From assembly GCF_000828055.2 (NCBI RefSeq), contig NZ_CP010523.2, positions 4,216,001 to 4,280,000 of the forward strand: DNA of 64,000 nt. Reading direction: 5' to 3'. Source of the stretch: Klebsiella variicola. Lineage in GTDB: Bacteria; Pseudomonadota; Gammaproteobacteria; Enterobacterales; Enterobacteriaceae. Shown piece after piece: positions 52,151-60,327 of this stretch. The notes beneath the pieces are model-generated. The model was not told the origin of the DNA. It did not search any database and saw only the letters and a list, made by a program, of their open reading frames with translations. Position numbers and translations under genes: made by a program. Within the stretch, counting starts at the first letter, position 1, and each line of letters starts with the position of its first letter.

Positions 52151-52479
52151 TGAGTCATTCTACCGATCATAGCGGCGCTTCTCACGGCAGCGTGAAGAGC
52201 TACATGACAGGATTTATCCTGTCCATCATCCTGACGGTCATTCCGTTCGCCATGGTGATGAGTGGCTCCGCCTCGCATGCGGTTATCCTTGGCACCATTC
52301 TGGTGACCGCTGTGGTGCAGATCGTGGTACACCTCGTGTACTTCCTGCATATGAACAGCAAGTCCGATGAAGGCTGGAACCTGACCGCATTTATCTTCAC
52401 CGTAATCATCATTGCGATCGTGGTTGTCGGCTCCATCTGGATTATGTGGAACCTGAACTACAACATGATGATGCACTAA
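52150..52479 (+). CDS. cyoD: Cytochrome bo3 ubiquinol oxidase subunit IV
   Basis: 109 residues from ATG 52150. Three membrane helices with the typical [15 protein letters not shown] segment. It supports assembly of the CuB centre in subunit I. The in-frame upstream start lies inside cyoC. Confidence 0.97.
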
Positions 52480-52490
52480 GAGCGGCGAGT

Positions 52491-53378
52491 ATGTTTAAGC
52501 AATACCTGCAAGTAACGAAACCAGGCATTATTTTTGGCAACCTGATCTCCGTGATCGGCGGTTTCCTGTTGGCCTCCAAAGGCCACATCGACTATCCGCT
52601 GTTCGTCTGGACGCTCCTTGGAGTATCCCTGGTGGTCGCCTCGGGTTGTGTATTCAACAACTACATCGACCGGGACATCGATCGTAAGATGGAACGGACG
52701 AAAAACCGGGTGCTGGTCAAAGGGCTGATCTCGCCAGAAGCTTCGCTGGTGTACGCCACCTTGCTGGGTATTGCTGGCTTCATGCTGCTGTGGTTCGGCG
52801 CAAATCCGCTGGCCTGCTGGCTGGGGGTGATGGGGTTCGTGGTTTATGTCGGCGTCTACAGCCTGTACATGAAACGCCACTCCGTCTATGGCACGCTGAT
52901 TGGCTCACTCTCCGGCGCCGCGCCGCCGGTGATTGGCTACTGCGCGGTCACCGGTGATTTCGACAGCGGTGCGGCGATCCTGCTGGCTATCTTTAGCCTG
53001 TGGCAAATGCCTCACTCCTACGCCATCGCGATTTTCCGCTTTAAGGATTATCAGGCGGCGAACATTCCGGTGCTGCCGGTGGTGAAAGGCATTTCGGTCG
53101 CCAAAAACCATATTACGCTGTACATCGTTGCCTTTGCCGTGGCGACCCTGATGCTCTCGCTGGGCGGCTACGCCGGGTATAAATACCTGGTCGTGGCGGC
53201 AGCGGTCAGCGTCTGGTGGCTGGGCATGGCGCTGCGTGGCTATAAAGTGGCCGATGACAAAGTCTGGGCGCGTAAGCTGTTCGTCTTTTCCATCGTCGCC
53301 ATCACCGCGCTGTCCGTGATGATGTCCGTTGACTTTATGGTGCCGGATTCACATAGCCTGCTGGCTTACGTGAGATAA
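52491..53378 (+). CDS. cyoE: Protohaem IX farnesyltransferase (haem O synthase)
   Basis: 295 residues from ATG 52491. A UbiA-type membrane prenyltransferase with the two aspartate-rich motifs ([18 protein letters not shown] and [11 protein letters not shown] region). It makes the haem O needed by subunit I. Last gene of the operon, followed by a strong terminator. Confidence 0.97.
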   Translation: MFKQYLQVTKPGIIFGNLISVIGGFLLASKGHIDYPLFVWTLLGVSLVVASGCVFNNYIDRDIDRKMERTKNRVLVKGLISPEASLVYATLLGIAGFMLLWFGANPLACWLGVMGFVVYVGVYSLYMKRHSVYGTLIGSLSGAAPPVIGYCAVTGDFDSGAAILLAIFSLWQMPHSYAIAIFRFKDYQAANIPVLPVVKGISVAKNHITLYIVAFAVATLMLSLGGYAGYKYLVVAAAVSVWWLGMALRGYKVADDKVWARKLFVFSIVAITALSVMMSVDFMVPDSHSLLAYVR

Positions 53379-53401
53379 TCTCCCACTCCAGTGCGATATA
53401 A

Positions 53402-53425
53402 AGCCCCGTTTTTACGGGGCTTTTT
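53402..53425 (+). terminator. Terminator of the cyo operon
   Basis: AGCCCCG-TTTTTA-CGGGGCT followed by five T. Confidence 0.93.
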
Positions 53426-53531
53426 CTTTTCTGCTTCCTCACCGCTTTCTTTCTCATTTCATACTCCCCTCCCCTCTTCCGGCCGTTTACGCTGCTCTCC
53501 TGCCAAAAAATGAGGAAAAAATGAGCTAATA

Positions 53532-53556
53532 CACAGCGGACCTGACTCGCGCTGTG
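53532..53556. promoter_or_regulatory. Inverted repeat upstream of the double-glycine peptide gene
   Basis: CACAGCG and CGCTGTG are separated by 11 bases, about 70 bases before the gene's ATG, and a smaller GCAC…GTGC repeat follows. The spacing suits a dimeric regulator's operator or an RNA hairpin in the leader. Unproven. Confidence 0.35.
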
Positions 53557-53628
53557 CACGACAGCAGTGCTACCTTTTGCACCGGGTTTACCCACCCATT
53601 TGGAAAATCATTACTACAAGGAATTGCA

Positions 53629-53961
53629 ATGAAAGAGTTAACACTAAACGAAATGGAGTACATCTCCGGTGGCTTTAACCTGTTCGGCGCGGCCAGCGGC
53701 TTCGCCAGCTTTGTTGCCAACTCGGGCGTCGGCTTCACCTCTTTTGTTCTCACCTCCGGCAGCGCGTTTGCCTCCTTCGTCGGCGACAGCGCGATGGCGT
53801 TTGGTTCCTTCCTGACCGGGCAGTCAAACTGGGAAACCTTTGTGACCACTGGTAGCGAAAACTGGGGAAACTTTGTCCTCACCGCTGGCAAAAACTGGAA
53901 CATCTTCGTAGATAACGCCGCCAGCAACTGGAACAGCTTCCTGAACAACGCGTCGGCGTAA
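53629..53961 (+). CDS. Microcin-like peptide with double-glycine leader and 11-residue repeats
   Basis: 110 residues from ATG 53629, with AAGGA seven bases upstream. Residues 1–15 (MKELTLNEMEYISGG) match the colicin V-type double-glycine leader, cut by C39-peptidase ABC exporters after GG. The mature 95 residues consist of tandem units of the form [F/W]-x2-F-[V/L]-x6, with the first aromatic at 25, 36, 47, 58, 68, 79, 90 and 101: four units open with Phe, then four with Trp, with one residue missing at the switch. Residues 16–19 (FNLF) look like a shortened ninth unit. It has no Cys, Pro, Arg or Tyr and a net charge near -3, unlike cationic or disulfide-bonded microcins. No exporter or immunity gene is adjacent. 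Function unknown: bacteriocin, or a secreted assembling protein. Confidence 0.8.
   Translation: MKELTLNEMEYISGGFNLFGAASGFASFVANSGVGFTSFVLTSGSAFASFVGDSAMAFGSFLTGQSNWETFVTTGSENWGNFVLTAGKNWNIFVDNAASNWNSFLNNASA
53703..53958 (+). repeat. Protein-level tandem repeat block in the microcin-like gene
   Basis: Eight degenerate units of 33 bases (one of 30) encode the [F/W]-x2-F-[V/L] repeats. Codons differ between units, so the duplication is old and the protein pattern has been kept by selection. Confidence 0.75.
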
Positions 53962-53974
53962 GCAACATCTTTGA

Positions 53975-53994
53975 GGGCAGCGCATCGGCTGCCC
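53975..53994. terminator. Hairpin after the microcin-like gene
   Basis: GGGCAGC and GCTGCCC with a 6-base loop lie between the peptide gene and the convergent IclR gene. The plus-strand tail TGTTTA is only moderately U-rich. Confidence 0.6.
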
Positions 53995-53997
53995 TGT

Positions 53998-54756
53998 TTA
54001 GCTCACCAGCATCGCCTGCGCGCTGTAGAGCAGATCGAGATGGTCGTGACATAACGCTTCCAGCGATGTGCGCGATTGATGGCTGGTCAGACTCAGCGCG
54101 CCCCACCAGGTTCCTTCCCTGTCAGTTAACGGCACCGCCAGCACCAGCATGCCAATCTCAAACTCCTGTTCAATGGTGGCATAACCCTGGCGCCGCACCT
54201 GGGCGATTTTCTCCATCAGCAACGCGACGTCGGTCACCGTATAGGGCGTGCGTTGTTCCCGGGTAATACGCTGCAGAACCGCCTCGCACTCAGCTTCCGG
54301 CAGCGAAGCCAGCCATAACCGTCCCCCGGCGGTACAGAAGATGGGTACCCGCTCCCCAAGCCGAACCGACGTGGAGTTAAATGGCGTATGCCGGCTGCGG
54401 GCGATATAGACCAGCTCATCTTCATCCACCACCCCTACCGAGGCGTGCTCCTCGGTCCGGCTGGCGATGTATTCGACAATTGGCCGCACCATGCGGGGAA
54501 ACTGCGCCGAATCGACGTAGGCCTGACCAAGCCGCAGCGTCTTCGGGGTAAGCCAGTAATAACGCCCATCGGTTTGCAGATAGCGCTCATGCAGCAACGT
54601 CAACAGAAAACGCCGCGCGGCGCTTTGCGTCAGGCCGCTCATTTTCGCCGCCTGGGCGACGGTGAGTTTTGGGCAGGTTTTGGAAAAAAGCTGGATTAAC
54701 GCCAGCCCTTTTTGTAAACCGACGATCAGATCGCGTGGATGAATGGTGTTTTGCAT
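53998..54756 (-). CDS. IclR family regulator (PcaR/PobR-like)
   Basis: 252 residues. An N-terminal winged helix (about 10–75; LTVAQAAKMSGLTQSAARRFLLTL) and a C-terminal IclR effector domain (about 90–245; GVVDEDELVYIARS and FCTAGGRLWLASL). The layout resembles PcaR/PcaU/PobR, which respond to aromatic or hydroaromatic acids. It is divergent from the shikimate dehydrogenase-like operon and very likely controls it; the gap carries a palindrome plus direct repeat of the kind bound by PcaU. Confidence 0.9.
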   Translation of the reverse strand: MQNTIHPRDLIVGLQKGLALIQLFSKTCPKLTVAQAAKMSGLTQSAARRFLLTLLHERYLQTDGRYYWLTPKTLRLGQAYVDSAQFPRMVRPIVEYIASRTEEHASVGVVDEDELVYIARSRHTPFNSTSVRLGERVPIFCTAGGRLWLASLPEAECEAVLQRITREQRTPYTVTDVALLMEKIAQVRRQGYATIEQEFEIGMLVLAVPLTDREGTWWGALSLTSHQSRTSLEALCHDHLDLLYSAQAMLVS

Positions 54757-54792
54757 ATTCGCTCACATTTTTGCAACATCATTATCGATTTC

Positions 54793-54819
54793 CTGCGATT
54801 ATCGCAGCGATCGTGCGAT
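54793..54819. promoter_or_regulatory. Candidate IclR-family operator (palindrome plus direct repeat)
   Basis: CTGCGATTATCGCAG is a palindrome at 54793–54807 and TGCGATT recurs 20 bp after its first occurrence. PcaU-type sites combine a palindrome with an additional direct repeat in just this way. Located between the IclR gene and its divergent operon. Confidence 0.55.
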
Positions 54820-54908
54820 TAACAACCGACATGTCCGAATTCTGCGTTGTCGCTCCCAGCTTCCACTGAAATACTTTCACAACATTCATTTAACAAATGA
54901 GGTTTGAA

Positions 54909-55730
54909 ATGGTCAGTGGAACTACCCAGGTTGTTGCCGTGATTGGTCATCCGATCGCCCAGGTCAAATCACCGGATAACTTCAACCGCTACTTTGCTGA
55001 ACAGCACATGGACAGCGTCATGATCCCGGTGGATATCGCCCCGGACGCGGTAGTCGACTACCTCAACGCTCTGCGTGGCTGGCAGAACATGACCGGCGTG
55101 CTGGTGACGGTGCCGCATAAGCAGCGCGCCGCCGCGCTGGTCGACGAGCTCACCCCCCGCGCCCGCCGACTCAACGCCATCAATGTGATCCGCAAATTGG
55201 CGGATGGCCGTTTGCAGGGCGATATGCTGGACGGCGTCGGCTTTCAGCTCGCCGCCGAGGCGCAGGGTTTTCAGCCGGCAGGTAAGCAGGCGCTGCTCTC
55301 CGGCTGCGGCGGCGTCGGCAGCGCCATCGCCTGGGGACTGTGCGAGGCGGGGATCCGTCAGCTGGCCCTGCACGATCAAAACCCGACCACCCGGCAACGC
55401 CTGCATGACCTTCTGGCTGAGGCCTTCCCGGCGGTACAACTGAGCGCGCTGCCGGACACCCTTCACGGCGTCGATCTATTGGTTAATGGCTCGCCGGCCG
55501 GCATGGCCGGATTTGATGAGCTGCCCCTGCCGCAGGCGCTGCTGGATACGCTCGACAGCGCCACCCACGTGGCTGATGTTGTCACCGCCCCGGTGATGAC
55601 GCCGTTGCTCACTTTCGCCGCCGCCCGCGGCTGCCGGGTGCAGACCGGGCCGGAAATGGCGCTGGCGCAGATGACGCTGATGGGCCAGTTTATCGGCGCC
55701 ATCCCGCCGGCGCAGGGAGCGGCAGCATGA
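54909..55730 (+). CDS. Shikimate dehydrogenase-like oxidoreductase (AroE family)
   Basis: 273 residues from ATG 54909 (TGAGGT upstream; the ATG at 54897 overlaps that site). An N-terminal substrate domain with the catalytic lysine Lys71 in VPHK and Asp108 in GDMLDGVGF, and a Rossmann domain with GCGGVGSA (132–139). The usual Ser-x-Ser that grips the shikimate carboxylate is altered: the region reads QVKSP. Together with the gene context this suggests a catabolic rather than biosynthetic enzyme with shifted substrate. First gene of the operon; its end overlaps the next gene (ATGA). Confidence 0.88.
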   Translation: MVSGTTQVVAVIGHPIAQVKSPDNFNRYFAEQHMDSVMIPVDIAPDAVVDYLNALRGWQNMTGVLVTVPHKQRAAALVDELTPRARRLNAINVIRKLADGRLQGDMLDGVGFQLAAEAQGFQPAGKQALLSGCGGVGSAIAWGLCEAGIRQLALHDQNPTTRQRLHDLLAEAFPAVQLSALPDTLHGVDLLVNGSPAGMAGFDELPLPQALLDTLDSATHVADVVTAPVMTPLLTFAAARGCRVQTGPEMALAQMTLMGQFIGAIPPAQGAAA

Positions 55731-57403
55731 AGAGCTGGGATGTGATCGTCATCGGCAGCGGCGCCGCTGGCTTTGCCGCCGCGGTCACCGCCAGCTGCAA
55801 AGGGCTGTCGGTGCTGATGCTGGAGAAAGCCGGCCAGTTCGGCGGCACCTCGGCTATCTCCGGTGGCGCCGTGTGGCTGCACGATACCGATCAGGCGCGT
55901 GCGGCGGGTAAAAGCGGCAGCGCCGAGGCGATGAAAACCTACCTGCGGACCATTATCGGCGAGAGCCAGTACCGTGAAGATCTCGCCGAAGCGTTTGTTA
56001 GCGCCGGGCGTGAGGCGCTGGCCTTTCTCGAGCGCGAGGGGGCGGTGAAATATAGCCTGCGCCCGCTCTCCCCTGATTACTATCCGGATGAATCCGGCGC
56101 GGTCGACGTCGGTCGTGCGCTGGAGGTGGTGGAGTATGACGGTCGTGAACTGGGGGACGCGTTTCGCGACCTGCGTTCACCGCCGCCGGGGATGTTGCTG
56201 TTTGGCGGGATGATGGTCAACCGCGTCGACATTCAACATTTTCTCGACATGCGGCGCTCGCTACGCTCCCTGGCCCATTGCACCCGGCTACTGCTGCGCT
56301 ACGCCCGCGACCGGGTGAAGTACCCTCGCGGCACCCGCCTGGCGATGGGCAATGCGCTGATAGCCCGCATGGCGACAACGGCGCTGCGTAAAGGCATGAA
56401 CCTGCGGCTGAATGTCAATGTTCTGGCGCTGTGCGAAGCGCAAGGCGCGGTCCGCGGGGTGGAGATTGAGTATCAGGGGCAAAGAGAGACGCTGCACGCC
56501 CGCCGCGGGGTGGTGCTGGCCGCAGGCGGCTTTGCCGCGGGCGCGCTGGCGGCGCGCTATCGGCCACATACCCGCGAACACTTCACCATGTCGCCGCCGG
56601 CCAACGATGGCGCCGCGCTGCATCTCGCGGCGGCGCTTAACGCTCGCGAGGGAGCCGATCAGGCCTCCAACTTTTTCTGGGCGCCAGTATCGGTGCTGAC
56701 CCGGGCCGACGGCAGCGAGGAGCGCTTCCCCCATCTGGTAACCGACCGGGCCAAACCGGGCGTGATTGCCGTCAATCAGCGGGCGGTACGCTTCGTCAAC
56801 GAGTCTAACTCCTATCACCATTTCGCCAGCGCGATGCAGCGCGCTACGGAAAATGCCCCCTGTTTTTTACTCTGCGACGCCCAGGCGATGAAGCGTTATG
56901 GCCTCGGGCTGGCACGCCCGGCGCCGGTCAATAATGACGCCCTGGTCGCCGCTGGCTATCTGTACAAAGCCGACACCCTGGAGACGCTGGCGCAACAGCT
57001 TGGTCTGGATGCCCAAACCCTGAGCGAGACGGTAGCCCGCTACAACCGCGACGCTGCGCAGGGCGTGGATCGGGAATTTGCTAAAGGCGGCAACAGCTAT
57101 AACCGGGCGATGGGCGATCCGGGTCATCAGCCTGACGCCTGTAACGCCCCCCTGCTCAGCGCGCCGTTCTATGCCATCAAACTCTATACCGGCGATCTGG
57201 GAACGTCGCGGGGCCTGGTCACCACCGCCGATGCACAGGTCGTCAACGTGGAAGGAAAACCCATCGCGGGGCTGTACGCGGTGGGAAATGACATGGATTC
57301 GCTGATGGCCGGCACCTACCCGGGTCCCGGCATCACCCTCGGCCCGGGGCTGACGTTTGGCTACCTCGCCGCCTGCCATCTGGCACAACACTCCCCCCAC
57401 TAA
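55727..57403 (+). CDS. FAD-dependent oxidoreductase A (FAD_binding_2/ketosteroid dehydrogenase-like)
   Basis: 558 residues. The N-terminal dinucleotide site GSGAAGFAAA (from residue 10) and LEKAGQFGGTSAISGG, and a C-terminal YPGPGITLGPGLTFGY, are typical of fumarate reductase/3-ketosteroid-1-dehydrogenase flavoproteins that desaturate or reduce a ring or chain. No signal peptide, so cytoplasmic. The start overlaps the previous gene by four bases. It is a paralogue of the flavoprotein at 57748. The likely substrate is a cyclic acid, inferred only from the cluster. Confidence 0.88.
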   Translation: MKSWDVIVIGSGAAGFAAAVTASCKGLSVLMLEKAGQFGGTSAISGGAVWLHDTDQARAAGKSGSAEAMKTYLRTIIGESQYREDLAEAFVSAGREALAFLEREGAVKYSLRPLSPDYYPDESGAVDVGRALEVVEYDGRELGDAFRDLRSPPPGMLLFGGMMVNRVDIQHFLDMRRSLRSLAHCTRLLLRYARDRVKYPRGTRLAMGNALIARMATTALRKGMNLRLNVNVLALCEAQGAVRGVEIEYQGQRETLHARRGVVLAAGGFAAGALAARYRPHTREHFTMSPPANDGAALHLAAALNAREGADQASNFFWAPVSVLTRADGSEERFPHLVTDRAKPGVIAVNQRAVRFVNESNSYHHFASAMQRATENAPCFLLCDAQAMKRYGLGLARPAPVNNDALVAAGYLYKADTLETLAQQLGLDAQTLSETVARYNRDAAQGVDREFAKGGNSYNRAMGDPGHQPDACNAPLLSAPFYAIKLYTGDLGTSRGLVTTADAQVVNVEGKPIAGLYAVGNDMDSLMAGTYPGPGITLGPGLTFGYLAACHLAQHSPH

Positions 57404-57416
57404 TCAGGAAAACATC

Positions 57417-57737
57417 ATGATCTACGAAAAACGCACGTACACCATCAATCCGTTGAAAATGGCCGACTGGCTGGCGCTGTACCAAAGCGATGCCCTGGCG
57501 GTGCAGACCGACCATCTCGGCAAACTGATCGGTTTCTTTTTTACCGAGATCGGCGTGGTCAATCAGGTGGTGCACATCTGGGCTTATGAAAGCCTGGACG
57601 ATCGCCTGGTGCGCCGCGCGCGAATGGCCCAGGACGAACGCTGGCAGACCTTTTCGCGGAAAAATCGCGAACTGGCCGCCGTTGAACGCCTGGAGTCGGT
57701 GCTGATGCGCCCCACCGCTTTTTCACCATTGCAGTAA
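57417..57737 (+). CDS. NIPSNAP family protein
   Basis: 106 residues from ATG 57417 (CAGGAA upstream). A ferredoxin-like alpha/beta-barrel of the NIPSNAP type: MIYEKRTYTINP at the start and VVHIWAYESLDDRLVRRARM in the middle match the family. NIPSNAP proteins often sit in catabolic clusters, but no general activity is established. It lies between the two flavoprotein genes with gaps of about 10 bases, so all three are probably made together. Confidence 0.85.
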   Translation: MIYEKRTYTINPLKMADWLALYQSDALAVQTDHLGKLIGFFFTEIGVVNQVVHIWAYESLDDRLVRRARMAQDERWQTFSRKNRELAAVERLESVLMRPTAFSPLQ

Positions 57738-57747
57738 GGAGTCCATC

Positions 57748-59439
57748 ATGAGCAGGCCTGTGAAGGTGGATGTGCTGGTGGTCGGCTCCGGCGCGGCGGG
57801 ACTCTCTGCCGCGGTCACCGCGGCCATGCACGGCGCCAGCGTCATGGTGGCGGAGAAAGCGTCAGTACTCGGCGGGACCAGCGCCTGGTCCGGCGGCTGG
57901 CTGTGGATCCCCCGCAACCCGCTGGCGCGGGCGGAGGGCATCGACGAAGCGGCTGACGCCCCGCTGACCTATCTGCAGCATGAGATGGGGGGCGAAGCCG
58001 CCGACGTTCGCCTGCAGACCTTCCTGCGCCACGGGCCGGAGATGGTGGATTTTTTTCATCACAGGACGGCAGTGCAGTTTCTCTCAGGCAGTGCCATGCC
58101 GGACTTTCACGCGTCGCCGGGTGCGGCGAGCGGTGGGCGGTCGGTCACCGCTCAGCCCTACGATGGCCGTCAGCTCGGCGACTGGCTCCACCGACTGCGT
58201 CCGCCGCTGGAGACCATCAGCCTTGCCGGGATGGGCATCGCCGGCGGCGCGGATATGGCGCATTTTTTCAATGCCACCCGCTCGCCGCGCTCCGCGCTGT
58301 ATGCCGTCCGCCGCCTGCTGCGCCACGGCTGGCAGCGGCTGCGCGCCGGACGAGGGCAGCATCTGGTCAATGGCAATGCGCTGGTCGCCCGTCTGCTGCG
58401 ATCCGCCCTCGACGCCGGAGTGCGCTTTCAGCTCAATGCCCCGGTGGTCCGGCTGCTGCAGGGTCCGCAGGGTGTGTCCGGCGCGGTGCTGCGCAGCGAC
58501 AGCGGGGAAATTCACGTCGAAGCAGGGGCCGTGGTGCTGGCCTGCGGCGGTTTTCCCCACGATCGGCAGCGGCTGGCGCAGGTGGTGCCCCACGCGGCGG
58601 AGGGTTACGGCCATTTTTCCGCCGCACCGCCGGACAATCAGGGCGAGGGGATCAGGCTTGGCGAATCCGTCGGCGGCCAGTTCGACACCCGCCTGCGCCA
58701 CCCGCTGGCCTGGGCGCCGGTGTCCCGCGTCACCCTGGCCAGCGGTCAGCAGCTGATGTTTCCCCACCTGGTGGAACGCGCCAAGCCTGGGGTGATCGCT
58801 GTCCTGCCCAGCGGCAAACGCTTTGTTAACGAGGCCGACTCTTATCATGATTTTATCGCCGCCCTGCTGGCGGCCACCCCCGCGGGCGACACACCGCAGG
58901 CCTGGCTGCTGGCCGATCGTCGCGCGCTGCGTCGCTACGGTCTGGGTCATGCCAGACCGTTCCCGTTCACCCCCACCGCCTGGCTGCGTACCGGTTACCT
59001 GCTGCGGGGAAACACGCTGGGGGAGCTGGCGAAGCAGTGCGCCATCGACGCCAATGCGCTGGCGGAAACCGTTGAACGCTTTAACCACTTCGCCAGCACT
59101 GGCGAAGACGTCGATTTTCACCGCGGGGCATCAGCCTATAACCGCGCTCAGGGTGACCATCAGGTGACGCTCGGACCGCTGCGCGAAGGGCCGTTCTACG
59201 CGGTGCGCATTCTGCCCGGCTCGCTGGGCACCTTCAGCGGACTGCAAACCGACGAACACGCCCAGGTGCTGGATGGACAGCAGCAGCCGATACCGGGCCT
59301 GTTCGCCATCGGCAACGACATGTCGAGCGTGATGCGCGGCTATTACCCCAGCGGAGGGATAACCCTCGGACCCGCCATGACCTTCGGCTATCTGGTGGGC
59401 AAAAATCTGGCGGCAAACGTAATAAAAACAAAGCAATAA
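57748..59439 (+). CDS. FAD-dependent oxidoreductase B (paralogue of A)
   Basis: 563 residues. The same design as A: VVGSGAAGLSAAV (from residue 12), GGTSAWSGGW, and C-terminal YYPSGGITLGPAMTFGY. The proteins are clearly paralogous but well diverged, so the duplication is old. They may act one after the other on the same ring, or as partners. Soluble, no signal peptide. Confidence 0.88.
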   Translation: MSRPVKVDVLVVGSGAAGLSAAVTAAMHGASVMVAEKASVLGGTSAWSGGWLWIPRNPLARAEGIDEAADAPLTYLQHEMGGEAADVRLQTFLRHGPEMVDFFHHRTAVQFLSGSAMPDFHASPGAASGGRSVTAQPYDGRQLGDWLHRLRPPLETISLAGMGIAGGADMAHFFNATRSPRSALYAVRRLLRHGWQRLRAGRGQHLVNGNALVARLLRSALDAGVRFQLNAPVVRLLQGPQGVSGAVLRSDSGEIHVEAGAVVLACGGFPHDRQRLAQVVPHAAEGYGHFSAAPPDNQGEGIRLGESVGGQFDTRLRHPLAWAPVSRVTLASGQQLMFPHLVERAKPGVIAVLPSGKRFVNEADSYHDFIAALLAATPAGDTPQAWLLADRRALRRYGLGHARPFPFTPTAWLRTGYLLRGNTLGELAKQCAIDANALAETVERFNHFASTGEDVDFHRGASAYNRAQGDHQVTLGPLREGPFYAVRILPGSLGTFSGLQTDEHAQVLDGQQQPIPGLFAIGNDMSSVMRGYYPSGGITLGPAMTFGYLVGKNLAANVIKTKQ

Positions 59440-59498
59440 ACGACCAGGGACGGCAATACCCATAACTATCTTCACCTGCAACTGTACCGGAGCCCTTT

Positions 59499-60317
59499 AT
59501 GAACATGCGTACCCTATCGCTCGCCGCGCTGACCCTGCTCGATGTCCCTCCCCCCGAACAGGTGCGGATAGCGGCCAGAACCGGTTTTACCCACGTTGGT
59601 CTGCGGCTGCTCCCCGCCACACCGGCCGACCCGGACTACGACATGCTGGGCGATACCCCCGCCGTCCGCGCGACGCTGTCTGCGCTGATGGAAACCGGCA
59701 TCCGCGTCTCAGACGTGGAGATCGTCCGCCTGACCCCCGGGTTTACCCTCGACGATCGGCTGCAGCGGTTTATGGAGACTGCGGCGCGTCTTGGCGCCGG
59801 ACAGGTGTTAGTCGCCGGCAATGATGACAACCTTCAGCGCAGCGCCGACAACCTGGCTATCCTCGCCGCGGCCGGTCGCCCCTATGGGCTGACCATGAAC
59901 CTTGAGCCGATGCCCTGGACCCAACTGCGCACTATCGCCGATGCGCAGGCGATGATCGCCGCCAGCGGGCGGGAGGATATCGGCATCCTGGTGGACGCCC
60001 TTCATTTCTGGCGCGCGGGAGAATCGCTCGCCGCCCTCTCCAGCCTGCCCGCGCATCATCTCAACTATATGCAGCTCTGCGATGGCGCGGCGCAGAGGCC
60101 GGAGAGCGAACAGGAACTCATCCGCCAGGCCCGCTCGGCGCGCAACGTGCCAGGGGAAGGCGGTCTGGATCTGCACGGTCTAATGTCGGCCCTGCCGGCA
60201 ACGCTGCCGGTCTCCCTCGAAGTGCCGCTCGACGGCGAGCAGGGCGCCTTGCCGCCGCTCCAGCGGGCGCAATTACTGTTCAATGCCGCGCAGCCCTACC
60301 TGCGCTCCTGCGCATAA
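59499..60317 (+). CDS. TIM-barrel sugar isomerase/dehydratase (AP-endonuclease-2 superfamily)
   Basis: 272 residues. A xylose isomerase-like TIM barrel with a plausible metal set: Glu136 (MNLEP), Asp166 and His169 (VDALHFW), Gln192 and Glu241 (SLEVP). The same fold and similar ligands occur in 3-dehydroshikimate dehydratases of the QuiC/AsbF type, which turn 3-dehydroshikimate into protocatechuate. Given the shikimate dehydrogenase-like and aromatic-acid transporter genes beside it, that activity is a fair guess. A sugar isomerase or epimerase remains possible. Confidence 0.82.
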   Translation: MNMRTLSLAALTLLDVPPPEQVRIAARTGFTHVGLRLLPATPADPDYDMLGDTPAVRATLSALMETGIRVSDVEIVRLTPGFTLDDRLQRFMETAARLGAGQVLVAGNDDNLQRSADNLAILAAAGRPYGLTMNLEPMPWTQLRTIADAQAMIAASGREDIGILVDALHFWRAGESLAALSSLPAHHLNYMQLCDGAAQRPESEQELIRQARSARNVPGEGGLDLHGLMSALPATLPVSLEVPLDGEQGALPPLQRAQLLFNAAQPYLRSCA

Positions 60318-60327
60318 GGAATACGCT

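Noticed and set aside
53554-53628. An upstream in-frame start adding 25 residues to the microcin-like protein
   Set aside because: ATG 53629 has the AAGGA site and begins the leader exactly as in colicin V; the extension covers the inverted repeat.
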